Shown here one piece after another: positions 9,207-17,417 of a stretch of DNA of 64,000 nucleotides; position 1 is the first letter of the stretch, and every line of letters starts with the position of its first letter. The stretch comes from Endozoicomonas montiporae CL-33 (GTDB lineage Bacteria; Pseudomonadota; Gammaproteobacteria; Pseudomonadales; Endozoicomonadaceae). The stretch covers positions 249,501 through 313,500 of the forward strand of contig NZ_CP013251.1 in the NCBI RefSeq assembly GCF_001583435.1. Reading direction: 5' to 3'. Under the pieces are notes generated by a model. The model was not told the origin of the DNA. It saw only the letters and a program-made list of their open reading frames with translations, and did no database searches. Position numbers and translations under genes: made by a program.

Positions 9207-9654
9207 TAGGTCGTTCCCCCTGTCGTTGAACCTTTCCCTTTGCCAAGCCAGCCGTACTCATTGGCAGCCCAGCCTGCGCCTGCTCCGGCAATGGTTCCGT
9301 ACATGCCATATTTAGCCTGATTGACGTAACTTTGCGCATTCTGTTCAGCGATTACCGAAGCCACTTCACGGCTGGCAGCCGCTCCGGTTTGCCCCACGGC
9401 ATCACCCGCCTGCTTCCTGCCCAGCCCCACCATCTGCAACATGCGGTTGCTGTAGTCGTCTTCGGCTACCTGCGAACCCATTGCCGCCGCTATTCCTGTC
9501 GCCTTGTTGCCTGCGTTCACCTCCTCTGCCCGTTGCAACTTGCCGGCCCCTACAGGCGGTATCGACGGGGTGGCGGTTTGCAGTTTCGCGCCTGCGGCAA
9601 TGTCGTTGGTGTAGGTCTGTTTTTTCTGCGCCGAGTTCGCCTGTTGCGCCCTAG

Positions 9655-11374
9655 CCCGGATATTTCATAAACAAGCAGCAACTACCATCCCATCCTCTTA
9701 ATTTTGGACTTTTCCGCAAGCCTGTTGCTCTGTTAACCATGTGAAAGACATTGCAGCCCATACTTGCTTACAGATTAGACGCTAATCAACGAATCCTGCT
9801 ATTTCAGGATAACGGAAAGCCCCAAAGCTCTTTCATCTGGTTGCTATGTACCTTGATTGAGTATTATGAAAGTTGCTACCCCGGTCGAAGTATCGGCATC
9901 TGGTAAAAGACTTCTGTCACATGCTGCAAAAGCCTCTTGAATGGGCAGCTACGTGGCAGATGAAGTTTAATTCGGTCTTTATATTCAACCACTTTGACTG
10001 CAACTTTACAGAGCTTCATGATCACCGTTGATGGCTGCGCTTTTTCCAGCTCCGTACCTTTCAAAGTCTTGGTTCTTAACTCATAGTGCAAAACATAAGC
10101 GGCACAGGCATAAAACATTCTCAAATGGTTAGCCAAAAAGCCCTGATCGGACAATCTGTCGCCGGACAGATCACTTTTCAGATGTTTGATGAAGTTCTCA
10201 TCCTGTCCTCTTGGACAGTAAAGCTCTTCATAAATTACCTCTGGAGAAGCTTCCTTCATCGACGTCACAATGAAACGAGGGTTGTCGCCTTTTTGGTTGA
10301 CCTCCGCCTTGTAAATTATCCGGGTATCGAGACCTTTCCAGCTCTTGGCCTGGTATTCTGCTTCCCCGTAAAGTCTGAGCCGATCAGGTTCTGGCATGTT
10401 GTTCAGTCTTGCCAGCTCAGTCTTGACCTTCAGAGCTTGACGCGCTTCATCCAACAACTCTTTGGCTTTTGGCCGCAAAGCCGTTTTGTGGCCTGCACCT
10501 TTGCCCAGGACATAATCCGAATGAGGGGCATTCTGAACCACCCACATTAACTCTGGTTGAGCGAAGTGGCTGTCTCCCCGAACCAGTAGATGGGTTTTCG
10601 GCCACTTTTTCCGAAGCAGCCGAATGACCCGTTCGAGAATGGCTGCATTTTCCTTGCCCGTTGGGGTTTTCCCCGGACGAAGAATCGCCGTAATCAGCTT
10701 GCCGCTGAGTCCCTCAAAAATCATCAGGGGCAAGTAGCAGTAGTCCTGATATTTGGCATTAAACAGGTTCATCTGCTGGCCACCATGAGTAATGGCCGGT
10801 GTATGATCAAGATCGATAACGATCACCGGGGGTGGCAGCTTGTAACTGCTGATAAAGTGATGCACAAATGCTTCAGCCATCCTGTAAATGTCGGAGCGGG
10901 TCATAGATTGTCCCAGCCGGGTAAAAGTGGGCGCTGATGCGAGATGGTTATCGCTGTCCAACGGATTGCGACCAGTGGCCAGTTTGAACATAGGGTCTTT
11001 ACGCAAACGGTTACTGTCGTTGGCATCTTCATAGCCGCAGGCCATTTGCAGAACCCGCTGAACCAGAAGTTCTTTCAGGGAGTGGTCGATATAGGATTGA
11101 TGGCGTCTGTCATTGATGGCATCAGTCATTTTGCAGATAAGACCGCTCTGCAGAATGGTTTCCCGTAGCAGCAGAGTGCCAAAGTCAGAAGATAACTCCC
11201 CACCATTGAAGTCTGCCCGGATGGTTTTTCCATTTGAGGGATGAAAACGAAGCTGTTCTTGTGTAGATTTGGGCATGGCAAGTTCCGGTTTGCTTCTTCC
11301 GAAGCTTTCTTTTGGTCGACCCAATTATATCAAGTGATTGGGCGGAACTTGCCTCCTTTTATGAAATATTCGGG
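9655..11374 (-). mobile_element. IS1380-family insertion sequence, complete
   Basis: 1720 bp. Ends are inverted repeats, CCCGGATATTTCATAA on the left and the complement of CCCGAATATTTCATAA on the right. CTAG is duplicated at 9651-9654 and 11375-11378, the 4-bp target duplication expected for this family. One full-length transposase gene is carried. Interrupts a phage virion gene. Confidence 0.9.
9876..11324 (-). CDS. IS1380-family DDE transposase
   Basis: 482 aa, the usual length for IS1380 transposases. Hallmarks are the N-terminal DFNGGELSSDFGTLLLRE, GYEDANDSNRLRKDPMFKLATGR, the catalytic VIDLDHTPA segment, LLVRGDSHFAQPELM (second Asp) and CPRGQDENFIKHLKSDL (Glu region). The reading frame is intact, so the element may still be active. 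The mapped inverted repeats lie 50 bp upstream of the start and about 220 bp beyond the stop; the latter stretch holds no gene. Confidence 0.93.
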   Translation of the reverse strand: MGRPKESFGRSKPELAMPKSTQEQLRFHPSNGKTIRADFNGGELSSDFGTLLLRETILQSGLICKMTDAINDRRHQSYIDHSLKELLVQRVLQMACGYEDANDSNRLRKDPMFKLATGRNPLDSDNHLASAPTFTRLGQSMTRSDIYRMAEAFVHHFISSYKLPPPVIVIDLDHTPAITHGGQQMNLFNAKYQDYCYLPLMIFEGLSGKLITAILRPGKTPTGKENAAILERVIRLLRKKWPKTHLLVRGDSHFAQPELMWVVQNAPHSDYVLGKGAGHKTALRPKAKELLDEARQALKVKTELARLNNMPEPDRLRLYGEAEYQAKSWKGLDTRIIYKAEVNQKGDNPRFIVTSMKEASPEVIYEELYCPRGQDENFIKHLKSDLSGDRLSDQGFLANHLRMFYACAAYVLHYELRTKTLKGTELEKAQPSTVIMKLCKVAVKVVEYKDRIKLHLPRSCPFKRLLQHVTEVFYQMPILRPG

Positions 11375-11520
11375 CTAGCTATCTTCTCGTTTTCAAAGGG
11401 TTTATAGAGTTCTTCATACTCTTTCAGTCGTTTTTCGCTCAGTTCAACCAGCTTTTTTTCATAAGGGGTTGGTTCCTGAACCACTACTTTATCATCGCCA
11501 CCGCCACCTCCACACATAAC

Positions 11521-11997
11521 TCACCCTCCTTCTGTTTCCAGCACCTTGCGGGTCAGTTGCCCCCAAGGCTCAAAACCCATCGCTTTCAACTTATCCGCAT
11601 TGCGCCGGTCTGAGTCCTCATCGGCGAAGGCCACGCAGAAATGCACCACACTGGCCTCGTTGTCTTTAGCCCACCCAATATACGTATCCAGCAACCGCCG
11701 CCCCAGCCCCTTACCCTGATAATCCGGCAACACAAACCAGCCCAGATCAAAGGCAAATACCCGATCATGGAACAGCGACTCCTGAAGCTGACCCGACACA
11801 AACCCCACAGGCATTTCCCCGTTAAACGCAATCCAAAGTCCGTAAGCCGGATGTTTGGTCATCTTCTCCAGCATGGTTTCAATGCGCCCTTGATCTAAAG
11901 GGAATGACCGACTGATTTTGTTTTGGTTAAGGTACAGGTTCAGTGCCTGCCGGATCATCGGGGTGATGGTGTGGATGCGTTTTATTTCTATGGCCAA
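11521..11997 (-). CDS. GNAT acetyltransferase in the phage cassette
   Basis: A 158-aa Gcn5-related N-acetyltransferase. The acetyl-CoA loop is visible as DYQGKGLGRRLLD (Q/R-x-x-G-x-G/A), preceded by the strand FDLGWFVLP and followed by VVHFCVAFADEDSDRRNADKLKAMGFEPWG. A TTG at 11997 is preferred because GGAG precedes it; an ATG at 12027 lies inside a terminator stem and is unlikely. It sits between the tail protein gene and the split virion gene on the same strand, so it travels with phage genes. Substrate unknown. Confidence 0.75.
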   Translation of the reverse strand: MAIEIKRIHTITPMIRQALNLYLNQNKISRSFPLDQGRIETMLEKMTKHPAYGLWIAFNGEMPVGFVSGQLQESLFHDRVFAFDLGWFVLPDYQGKGLGRRLLDTYIGWAKDNEASVVHFCVAFADEDSDRRNADKLKAMGFEPWGQLTRKVLETEGG

Positions 11998-12011
11998 TGT
12001 TTTCTCCAGAC

Positions 12012-12037
12012 ATAAAAAAACCCGCATAAAGCGGGTT
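12012..12037 (-). terminator. Rho-independent terminator after the tail protein gene
   Basis: Read on the minus strand, AACCCGC and GCGGGTT pair around TTTAT and are followed by a T-tract. It separates the tail protein gene from the GNAT gene, implying a separate or read-through promoter for the latter. Confidence 0.85.
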
Positions 12038-12175
12038 GGGTGGGTAGTGGTACGTTGTCAAAAACTGTAATCCAGCCCGAGTGACTGCTCCTCGCTAAAC
12101 CCCGCACAATCACTCTCCTTGTCATTATGTGTTGTCTATCCAACTTATCGAAAAGTGATCAATGGAAGCAAATTT

Positions 12176-14227
12176 TTATTCACCCACCGCTAACCAGTTC
12201 ACCAGAATCTGTTCATTGGTCGGGTTGATTAACTGTGCGCCCTGATCGTATTCGATGGTATCAAGGTAGAATGCGTTTTGTGGCGTAGTCGAAACCGGAG
12301 CCGGACGACGATAGGTGTACTGCACAGAAACATTCGAGATTTGCATCTCTATAAAGTTGTAAGAAGTCTTATAATCCATTCCCACCGAGAACCGACAATA
12401 GGAGTCGTGGTATTGCGCTTCACTGGTATGCCGACCCTCCATTGCATGACTGTTATCGCTATGAAAGTTATAGGTTGATGTGCCAGGTCTTTCCATTGAA
12501 CCAAACCAGTCATTACTGCCACTGCGCTGCCCGATCAGTTTATAGTCATACTGCCAGCGTGACTTAACGACTCCCCAGCCACCACCCAATGTTGGTTCAC
12601 CCAGATAGACTGTTACCGAATTGTCCACGCCTGACACATCACCGTCAGCAATGACATAACTGCTGCCATAGACCGTTCTGGTCGTGTACTCATATTGAGT
12701 ACCCGTTGTGAATGTCCCTCCGGCATCAGCCGCCACATACCGGACTTTAATATCATAATCACCCGTAGACGCTAAGGTATAATCGACAACGCCTAACTTT
12801 TCACTGAGCGAATCCAGATGAACCACCACCGTCTTGCCCAAAAGCCACGTTGAGGTTCCATAAACTCTGTACCATAACTGCACAGTGACATTGCGCTTAT
12901 AATAATTACCTGCTGCTCCCGTGGATCGAATGGACTTATTGCGGGTATTCACTCGCAATTTTTTCAGACTGGTTCGACGGGATATAATCGTTTCATAAAC
13001 GTCACCAGAGCCTAAGTAGGTTCTGTCCGGGTAAACCTGTGTCGAATTACCCTCCGTCAATTCCAGTTGAGCCGTAGGCACAAATCGCCAGCCACCCGTT
13101 TCTCCGGGGTTGGGTTCCACATTAGAATGAGACAACCGCCACTGCTGCCCCTGACTGGGGTAGTTCGGGTTATAGGTAGGAATAATAAACGGAGCTAAAT
13201 AAATAGTGGGTTGCGCTTTAAAATACGCCGGAACCGTCACCAACTGCCCGGCCGGTGCAACACCCCGTTCAATCCGTCTGACTTCCTTATATTGCACATG
13301 CTTCGACCCGTCCCACACATACGAAGCTATGCGCCCCTGATTCAGAATCAGATAATCATTGCTGCCTACTCCACCCTTGCCCGTTACCACAATCTGACCC
13401 GAACCATCAGTGCGGGTATCCATCGTGACAGAACCCTGCCCCACTGACAGGGCAACGGTATTCGACAGTTCGCCGCTTTTCAGTTGCGAGATCGCCAGAT
13501 TACCCTGAATGGCAACATCGGCTCTCAATGCCACCACCCAGTCGGGATTATCATCAGTACCGAGATTGTGGTAGCCGAACGGGTTCTTATTGCCCCCCGG
13601 CGTTTTGATATACATATCCTCGCTCACAATATCGAGAATATTATCCACCGTGGATTTAGGGCTACCCGTTGTGCCTGAAGGTGAATCATAGGAGCCGTAA
13701 ATCACATGACTGCCAATGGTCTTAACAATCCGAATCCAGTAGTAATACGTCTGCCCGTTCTCCACATTCACATCGGAATAACGCAAGGCCGAAGTCGTAC
13801 CAATCAACACCGAATCGTTCCGGTCAGAAGTGGTCGAACGCCACACCTCATAATGGTGCGGAAAACTCATTTCGGGCGGCAACCACTCTATGTCCATTGC
13901 CCCGATCAGGCTGGACACCACCACGCTGTTCACTTTACCAGGCGGCGTTAAATCAAAACTCGCTGAACCACTGGACTGATAATACCCTCCACCAATGGGG
14001 CCATTGGTAAAATCGTACTCCACGCCCCCCGGAGGCTGCATCGGGATTAAAAAGCCACCGTCTACAAGGTCATTAAACTTCACATAAGAATTGGCAATAC
14101 TGCCAATCTGCCCCATCCCCTGCCGTGTCGCCTCAGTAATCTGCTGCATCCACTGTTGCAGCGTATCGGCATCCTCAACACCCAATGGCGGATCAATAAT
14201 ACCCGGCTGCTTGTCGCTCTCGCTCAT
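12176..14227 (-). CDS. Phage tail tip/fibre-like protein with FN3 domain
   Basis: 683 aa, rich in β-strand with many Tyr, Ser, Thr and Gly. Residues about 90-190 form a fibronectin type III-like domain (TPPGKVNSVVVSSLIGAMDIEW ... YEVWRSTTSD ... VENGQTYYYWIRIV). The middle (VALRADVAIQGNLAISQLKSGEL) resembles the segment after the FN3 region in lambda-J-like host-specificity proteins. The C-terminus is a series of β-rich repeats, probably receptor-binding. AGGTGA precedes the ATG. It is first in the leftward phage cassette. Tail tip or fibre is supported; the host receptor cannot be told. Confidence 0.7.
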   Translation of the reverse strand: MSESDKQPGIIDPPLGVEDADTLQQWMQQITEATRQGMGQIGSIANSYVKFNDLVDGGFLIPMQPPGGVEYDFTNGPIGGGYYQSSGSASFDLTPPGKVNSVVVSSLIGAMDIEWLPPEMSFPHHYEVWRSTTSDRNDSVLIGTTSALRYSDVNVENGQTYYYWIRIVKTIGSHVIYGSYDSPSGTTGSPKSTVDNILDIVSEDMYIKTPGGNKNPFGYHNLGTDDNPDWVVALRADVAIQGNLAISQLKSGELSNTVALSVGQGSVTMDTRTDGSGQIVVTGKGGVGSNDYLILNQGRIASYVWDGSKHVQYKEVRRIERGVAPAGQLVTVPAYFKAQPTIYLAPFIIPTYNPNYPSQGQQWRLSHSNVEPNPGETGGWRFVPTAQLELTEGNSTQVYPDRTYLGSGDVYETIISRRTSLKKLRVNTRNKSIRSTGAAGNYYKRNVTVQLWYRVYGTSTWLLGKTVVVHLDSLSEKLGVVDYTLASTGDYDIKVRYVAADAGGTFTTGTQYEYTTRTVYGSSYVIADGDVSGVDNSVTVYLGEPTLGGGWGVVKSRWQYDYKLIGQRSGSNDWFGSMERPGTSTYNFHSDNSHAMEGRHTSEAQYHDSYCRFSVGMDYKTSYNFIEMQISNVSVQYTYRRPAPVSTTPQNAFYLDTIEYDQGAQLINPTNEQILVNWLAVGE

Positions 14228-14278
14228 TTAGTCACCTATACTGTTCGACCTTCACTGACCAACAAAAAAAGGCATCTC

Positions 14279-14476
14279 ATGTCCCTTGAGGCTCGCATCG
14301 AACAACTTGAATCCGAATTGTTTCAGGTTCGCAAAATGCTTCATCACAAGGATGAGGATCAGCATGAAATTTGGAACAATATGCAGGAAGAAATCCACAA
14401 AAAAGTGGGTGAAACCTATTTTGTAATCATTCCAAAACCATCCGGACTTGTCGGCAGGAACCTCAAGACAATATGA
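14279..14476 (+). CDS. Small coiled-coil protein
   Basis: 65 aa starting MSLEARIEQLESELFQVRKM, a short amphipathic coiled coil with heptads, then a helical stretch and the tail YFVIIPKPSGLVGR. The ATG at 14279 is chosen over earlier in-frame codons because those overlap the divergent tail gene; AAAAGG lies about eight bases upstream. It superficially recalls SlyX-type small coiled coils but lacks a clear match. Thirty-five bases separate it from the next secreted protein gene. Function unknown. Confidence 0.5.
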   Translation: MSLEARIEQLESELFQVRKMLHHKDEDQHEIWNNMQEEIHKKVGETYFVIIPKPSGLVGRNLKTI

Positions 14477-14511
14477 TGGATAGACAATAATAAAAATCCG
14501 GAAATGATTCT

Positions 14512-15189
14512 GTGAAAAAGTCGGTAGCCCTTCTGATTGTCATGTTTGGACTGTTCGCCAGCTCTAAAATCTTTGCAAACAACTGGCTGGAAATGCCACT
14601 TAGCAAACCGGGTCAATGGGAGCAATTAAGCTTCAGGGAAATACCTGCGAACGAGGTTGCCTTTATTGACGGAACCATGATTATTGACGTAAACCAGTCA
14701 TCCAGCCCCGTTATTTATCCTCTTGACCAACCCGTTAACATTGACGAAATCACTCTGAATCTGGAAGTAGATGGCCGTTTAAATCTTGGTGAACAACAAC
14801 AGGGCGAAACAGGAGCAGATGACTTCGTTTTTCGTCTGGGGGTTGTCTATTCGGGTCAGCAGCAATTAACCGGATTCCAGAAAATCATGGCACCGGACTG
14901 GGTTAAACGGCTTTATCAGCTGGCACCAGACGCCACCGGCGTCGAACGCATACATTTCTTCAATGTTTATTCCGATGACCGTCTGGCGAATGGCTTACGC
15001 ACTCACCCATTGTCAGAGCTTATTACAGAACAGTTTCTGTTCAAACGCAGCTTTCAACCACACGTTCTCCGCTTTAAACCCAGAGACAATAAAAAAGTTA
15101 TTGCACTGTGGATAAGCTCTGACGGCGATGACACGGATTCCAGCTACCGGGTTACACTCAAAGACCTGATACTGACTGCCAGGGAATAA
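14512..15189 (+). CDS. Secreted hypothetical protein
   Basis: 225 aa with a signal peptide (MKKSVALLIVMFGLFASSKIFA, cleaved before NNW). The mature part is β-rich, with an acidic stretch DDFVFRLGVVYSG and the C-terminal WISSDGDDTDSSYRVTLKDL, suggesting a β-sandwich exported to the periplasm. It loosely resembles DUF3047-type proteins, but I would not assign it. It starts at a GTG with a modest GGA upstream. It precedes the zinc metallopeptidase gene but is separated by about 290 bp holding a Zur-type box, so it is not clearly in that unit. Confidence 0.6.
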   Translation: MKKSVALLIVMFGLFASSKIFANNWLEMPLSKPGQWEQLSFREIPANEVAFIDGTMIIDVNQSSSPVIYPLDQPVNIDEITLNLEVDGRLNLGEQQQGETGADDFVFRLGVVYSGQQQLTGFQKIMAPDWVKRLYQLAPDATGVERIHFFNVYSDDRLANGLRTHPLSELITEQFLFKRSFQPHVLRFKPRDNKKVIALWISSDGDDTDSSYRVTLKDLILTARE

Positions 15190-15238
15190 ACGACAGTAAT
15201 TACTCAAAACCAGCACTTCCGGTTGCCAGAGCATAAGC

Positions 15239-15251
15239 GTTATATTATAAC
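15239..15251. promoter_or_regulatory. Probable Zur box
   Basis: GTTATATTATAAC is a perfect 13-bp palindrome matching the core of the gammaproteobacterial Zur operator (GTTATAnTATAAC). It lies about 230 bp upstream of a MepM/YebA-type zinc peptidase, a gene adjacent to Zur-controlled znu genes in E. coli. The rest of the 15190-15481 gap shows nothing else I recognise. Confidence 0.65.
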
Positions 15252-15481
15252 AAATGGCATGCTCTTCATTGTCATTGAGTGTCTGTAAGTAAGTACTACC
15301 AACTCTATGACAATGACCGTTTCAGGCCGCGTAAAATCATTCATGAAGTGATACACTCTCGGTCAGTTAACTGGCAATAACGGTCAGTTGTACGCAAATA
15401 ATACGAGTAAACACCGCTTGGCGACCAACCTCTGTATTTAGTTTTATTGGATATTTCCCCAGGGCTTAAGAGCAACAACGA

Positions 15482-16786
15482 ATGGCATCGATAAAGTATT
15501 TCTGTCTAAAGAACCGTAAACCGGTTGTGTTAACGGCTTTACTGGCTTCCACAACAGCAATGCTCTGGCCATCGGGCGATTCTGACTTATACCGTGAAAT
15601 TCGAATACCACTAGCAGCAACATCCGACACTGAACAGCCCACAGCCGGACCCGTTGGAACCGTTCAGGAAGAACAAATTCAAAGAATTGGTTACACCATA
15701 GAAGCAAACGACACTCTGGGATCCATCTTCGCCAAACTCCAGCTGCCCCAGGCAACAATGTACAAGCTGCTCGAAGCTGACCTCGATTTCCTTCAACTCG
15801 ATAACTTAAAACCAGGCCAGCAGCTGCTGTTTATCAGAGAGGGTGAAAATCAGCTGGTGACCCGGATGCAAGTGGTCATCGACAGTATTAATACGTTGGA
15901 ATTTACCCGGGATGGTGATGACTATATCGGTGAAATGCACGCTCATGTTACCAACATTATTGAAAGACAAGTTGATGGTGTTATCAACAACAGTCTTTAC
16001 CGCAGCGCATCAAATGCAGGGCTAAGCCCGGCAGAAATTGACAGAATCTCCCGACTGTTTGAAGACAAAATCAATTTTGCCAGAGACCTCCGTGCAGGTG
16101 ATACTTTCCAGATGCTTTATGACGATATCTATGTGGGAGATACTCATACCGGCCGGTCAACCCTGAAAGCCGTCATCTTTGTCAACCGCGGCAAGCGTCT
16201 TGCCGCCTTTTTGCACGACGACGGTCAGTACTACGATGAAACCGGGCAAAGTCTGAACCGCGCCTTCCTGCGCCGCCCTGTCCCTGAAAAATATCGTATC
16301 AGTTCCCACTTTAACCCCCGCCGTCTGCACCCCATTACCAAACGTATTTCACCGCACAATGGTACTGATTTTGCGACCCCAACCGGCACCAGGGCACAAG
16401 CCATCAGCGATGGTGTTGTTACCCGTGTTGGTAACCACCCGGCAGCCGGTTTGCACATCACCATTCAGCACACAGAAACCTACAGCACCCGTTATCTGCA
16501 TCTGAGTAAAATTCTGGTGAAGCAGGGGCAGCGGGTAGAAATCGGTGATGTTGTCGCTTTCACAGGTAATACCGGGCGCAGTACCGGCCCTCATCTGCAT
16601 TTTGAGCTGCACGCCAACAGCAAACCGGTTAACTATATGACCTACTCTTTGCCGGAAGGCAGACAGCTTAACCCTTCTCAAATGGTGGCATTCCAGCAAC
16701 TGGTGAACCAATACCTGGCCAAGCTGGATACAGGCGACGAAAGCCAACTGGTTGCCAAGGCTACTGGCAAACCGGAAAAAGTCTGA
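15482..16786 (+). CDS. mepM: MepM-like M23 murein DD-endopeptidase
   Basis: 434 aa. An N-terminal membrane anchor (VVLTALLASTTAMLW) is followed by a LysM/OapA-like module (GYTIEANDTLGSIFAKLQLP), a linker domain, and a C-terminal LytM/M23 domain. Zinc-ligand and catalytic motifs are visible: ISPHNGTDFATP (H-x3-D) and GPHLHFEL (HxH), with GNTGRSTG between. It would cut peptide crosslinks in peptidoglycan in the periplasm during growth. A perfect Zur-type palindrome upstream suggests induction under zinc limitation. A strong hairpin follows the stop. Family assignment is firm. Confidence 0.9.
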   Translation: MASIKYFCLKNRKPVVLTALLASTTAMLWPSGDSDLYREIRIPLAATSDTEQPTAGPVGTVQEEQIQRIGYTIEANDTLGSIFAKLQLPQATMYKLLEADLDFLQLDNLKPGQQLLFIREGENQLVTRMQVVIDSINTLEFTRDGDDYIGEMHAHVTNIIERQVDGVINNSLYRSASNAGLSPAEIDRISRLFEDKINFARDLRAGDTFQMLYDDIYVGDTHTGRSTLKAVIFVNRGKRLAAFLHDDGQYYDETGQSLNRAFLRRPVPEKYRISSHFNPRRLHPITKRISPHNGTDFATPTGTRAQAISDGVVTRVGNHPAAGLHITIQHTETYSTRYLHLSKILVKQGQRVEIGDVVAFTGNTGRSTGPHLHFELHANSKPVNYMTYSLPEGRQLNPSQMVAFQQLVNQYLAKLDTGDESQLVAKATGKPEKV

Positions 16787-16805
16787 AGCTCTTCTAACAC
16801 GATCA

Positions 16806-16841
16806 ACCATGCTGACAGAATAAACGTTCTGTCAGCATGGT
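16806..16841 (+). terminator. Hairpin after mepM
   Basis: Perfect 15-bp stem, ACCATGCTGACAGAA with its complement, and a 6-nt loop, 20 bp after the mepM stop. No good T-tract follows on either strand, so it may be an mRNA 3'-end stabiliser rather than a classical terminator. Confidence 0.55.
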
Positions 16842-16870
16842 CCCTCTCTGAAAAATTACTCTCTTGAAAA

Positions 16871-16887
16871 TTAGTTAGCCTTACTAA
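16871..16887. promoter_or_regulatory. Putative MarR operator, copy 1
   Basis: TTAGTTAGCCTTACTAA, containing TTAG-N5-CTAA, lies just upstream of the marR-like start. A near-identical motif precedes the next gene, which supports a shared operator. Confidence 0.6.
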
Positions 16888-16899
16888 TAAAATACCCAT

Positions 16900-17334
16900 A
16901 TGAAAGTTGAACAATCTTTTATGGTTATTGAGCGCTATGTCAGTCGCTGCTGGCGAGAACAGCCAGAGTCTGGTAACTGCAGCCTGACCTACACAGAATA
17001 CGACTATCTGGAGACACTGGAAGAATCCGGAACCATGCGTCTTTCTGAACTGGCCGAACTCATGCATGTCAGCAAACCTACTGCCAGCAACATGGTGGCA
17101 AGACTGAAGCGTAAAAAGCTGGTTAAACGACAGCCTTGTCCTGAAGATGGAAGAGCTATTCAGGTTGCTCTAAGCCAGAAGGGGCAGGAACTGTTAGACA
17201 ATGATCGTCTGTTTTATGACAAGCTTATTGCAAATTTGCTAAACGATTTTACAGCAAAAGATAAGAAGCAACTTGAACAGCTGTTAACCAAAGTTGCTGT
17301 CAAAGCAGCACAAACTAAAGCCGACAAACGATAA
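16900..17334 (+). CDS. MarR family transcriptional regulator
   Basis: 144-aa winged-helix repressor. The HTH is EESGTMRLSELAELMHVSKPTASNMVARLKRKKLVKRQPCPEDGRAIQVALSQKGQELL, including the wing motif DGRAIQVALS. No clear ribosome site precedes ATG 16900; an ATG at 16921 is an alternative. The MATE efflux gene follows 83 bp downstream and both promoters carry TTAGTTAG-N5-CTAA. The likely job is repression of itself and the pump until an effector binds, as is usual for MarR-pump pairs. Confidence 0.88.
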   Translation: MKVEQSFMVIERYVSRCWREQPESGNCSLTYTEYDYLETLEESGTMRLSELAELMHVSKPTASNMVARLKRKKLVKRQPCPEDGRAIQVALSQKGQELLDNDRLFYDKLIANLLNDFTAKDKKQLEQLLTKVAVKAAQTKADKR

Positions 17335-17383
17335 CAATTTACAGACTGCTGCCGATGGATAAGCAGATTATTTTCGTCACTTT

Positions 17384-17400
17384 TTAGTTAGTACTTCTAA
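17384..17400. promoter_or_regulatory. Putative MarR operator, copy 2
   Basis: TTAGTTAGTACTTCTAA, again TTAG-N5-CTAA, lies 18 bp before the MATE start. It matches the motif before the MarR gene in 12 of 17 positions including both arms. Confidence 0.6.
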
Positions 17401-17417
17401 CATTTATTGAGAAAAAC

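Larger units (their letters stand above)
9206..11517 (-). pseudogene. Phage virion protein gene split by an IS1380 insertion
   Basis: Two exon-like halves flank the IS. The 5' part (11375-11517) begins MCGGGGGDDK after a strong AAGGAGG site. The 3' part (9206-9654) continues ARAQQANSAQKKQTYTND and ends GKGSTTGGTT. Removing the IS and one CTAG target copy joins them in frame (..NEKIA-RAQQANS..) into about 195 residues. The protein is Ala/Gly/Gln-rich with a hydrophobic glycine patch (YGTIAGAGAGWAANEYG), like its downstream neighbour. The unit belongs to a four-gene phage-derived cassette on this strand. The interruption is therefore recent and otherwise undecayed. Confidence 0.75.
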
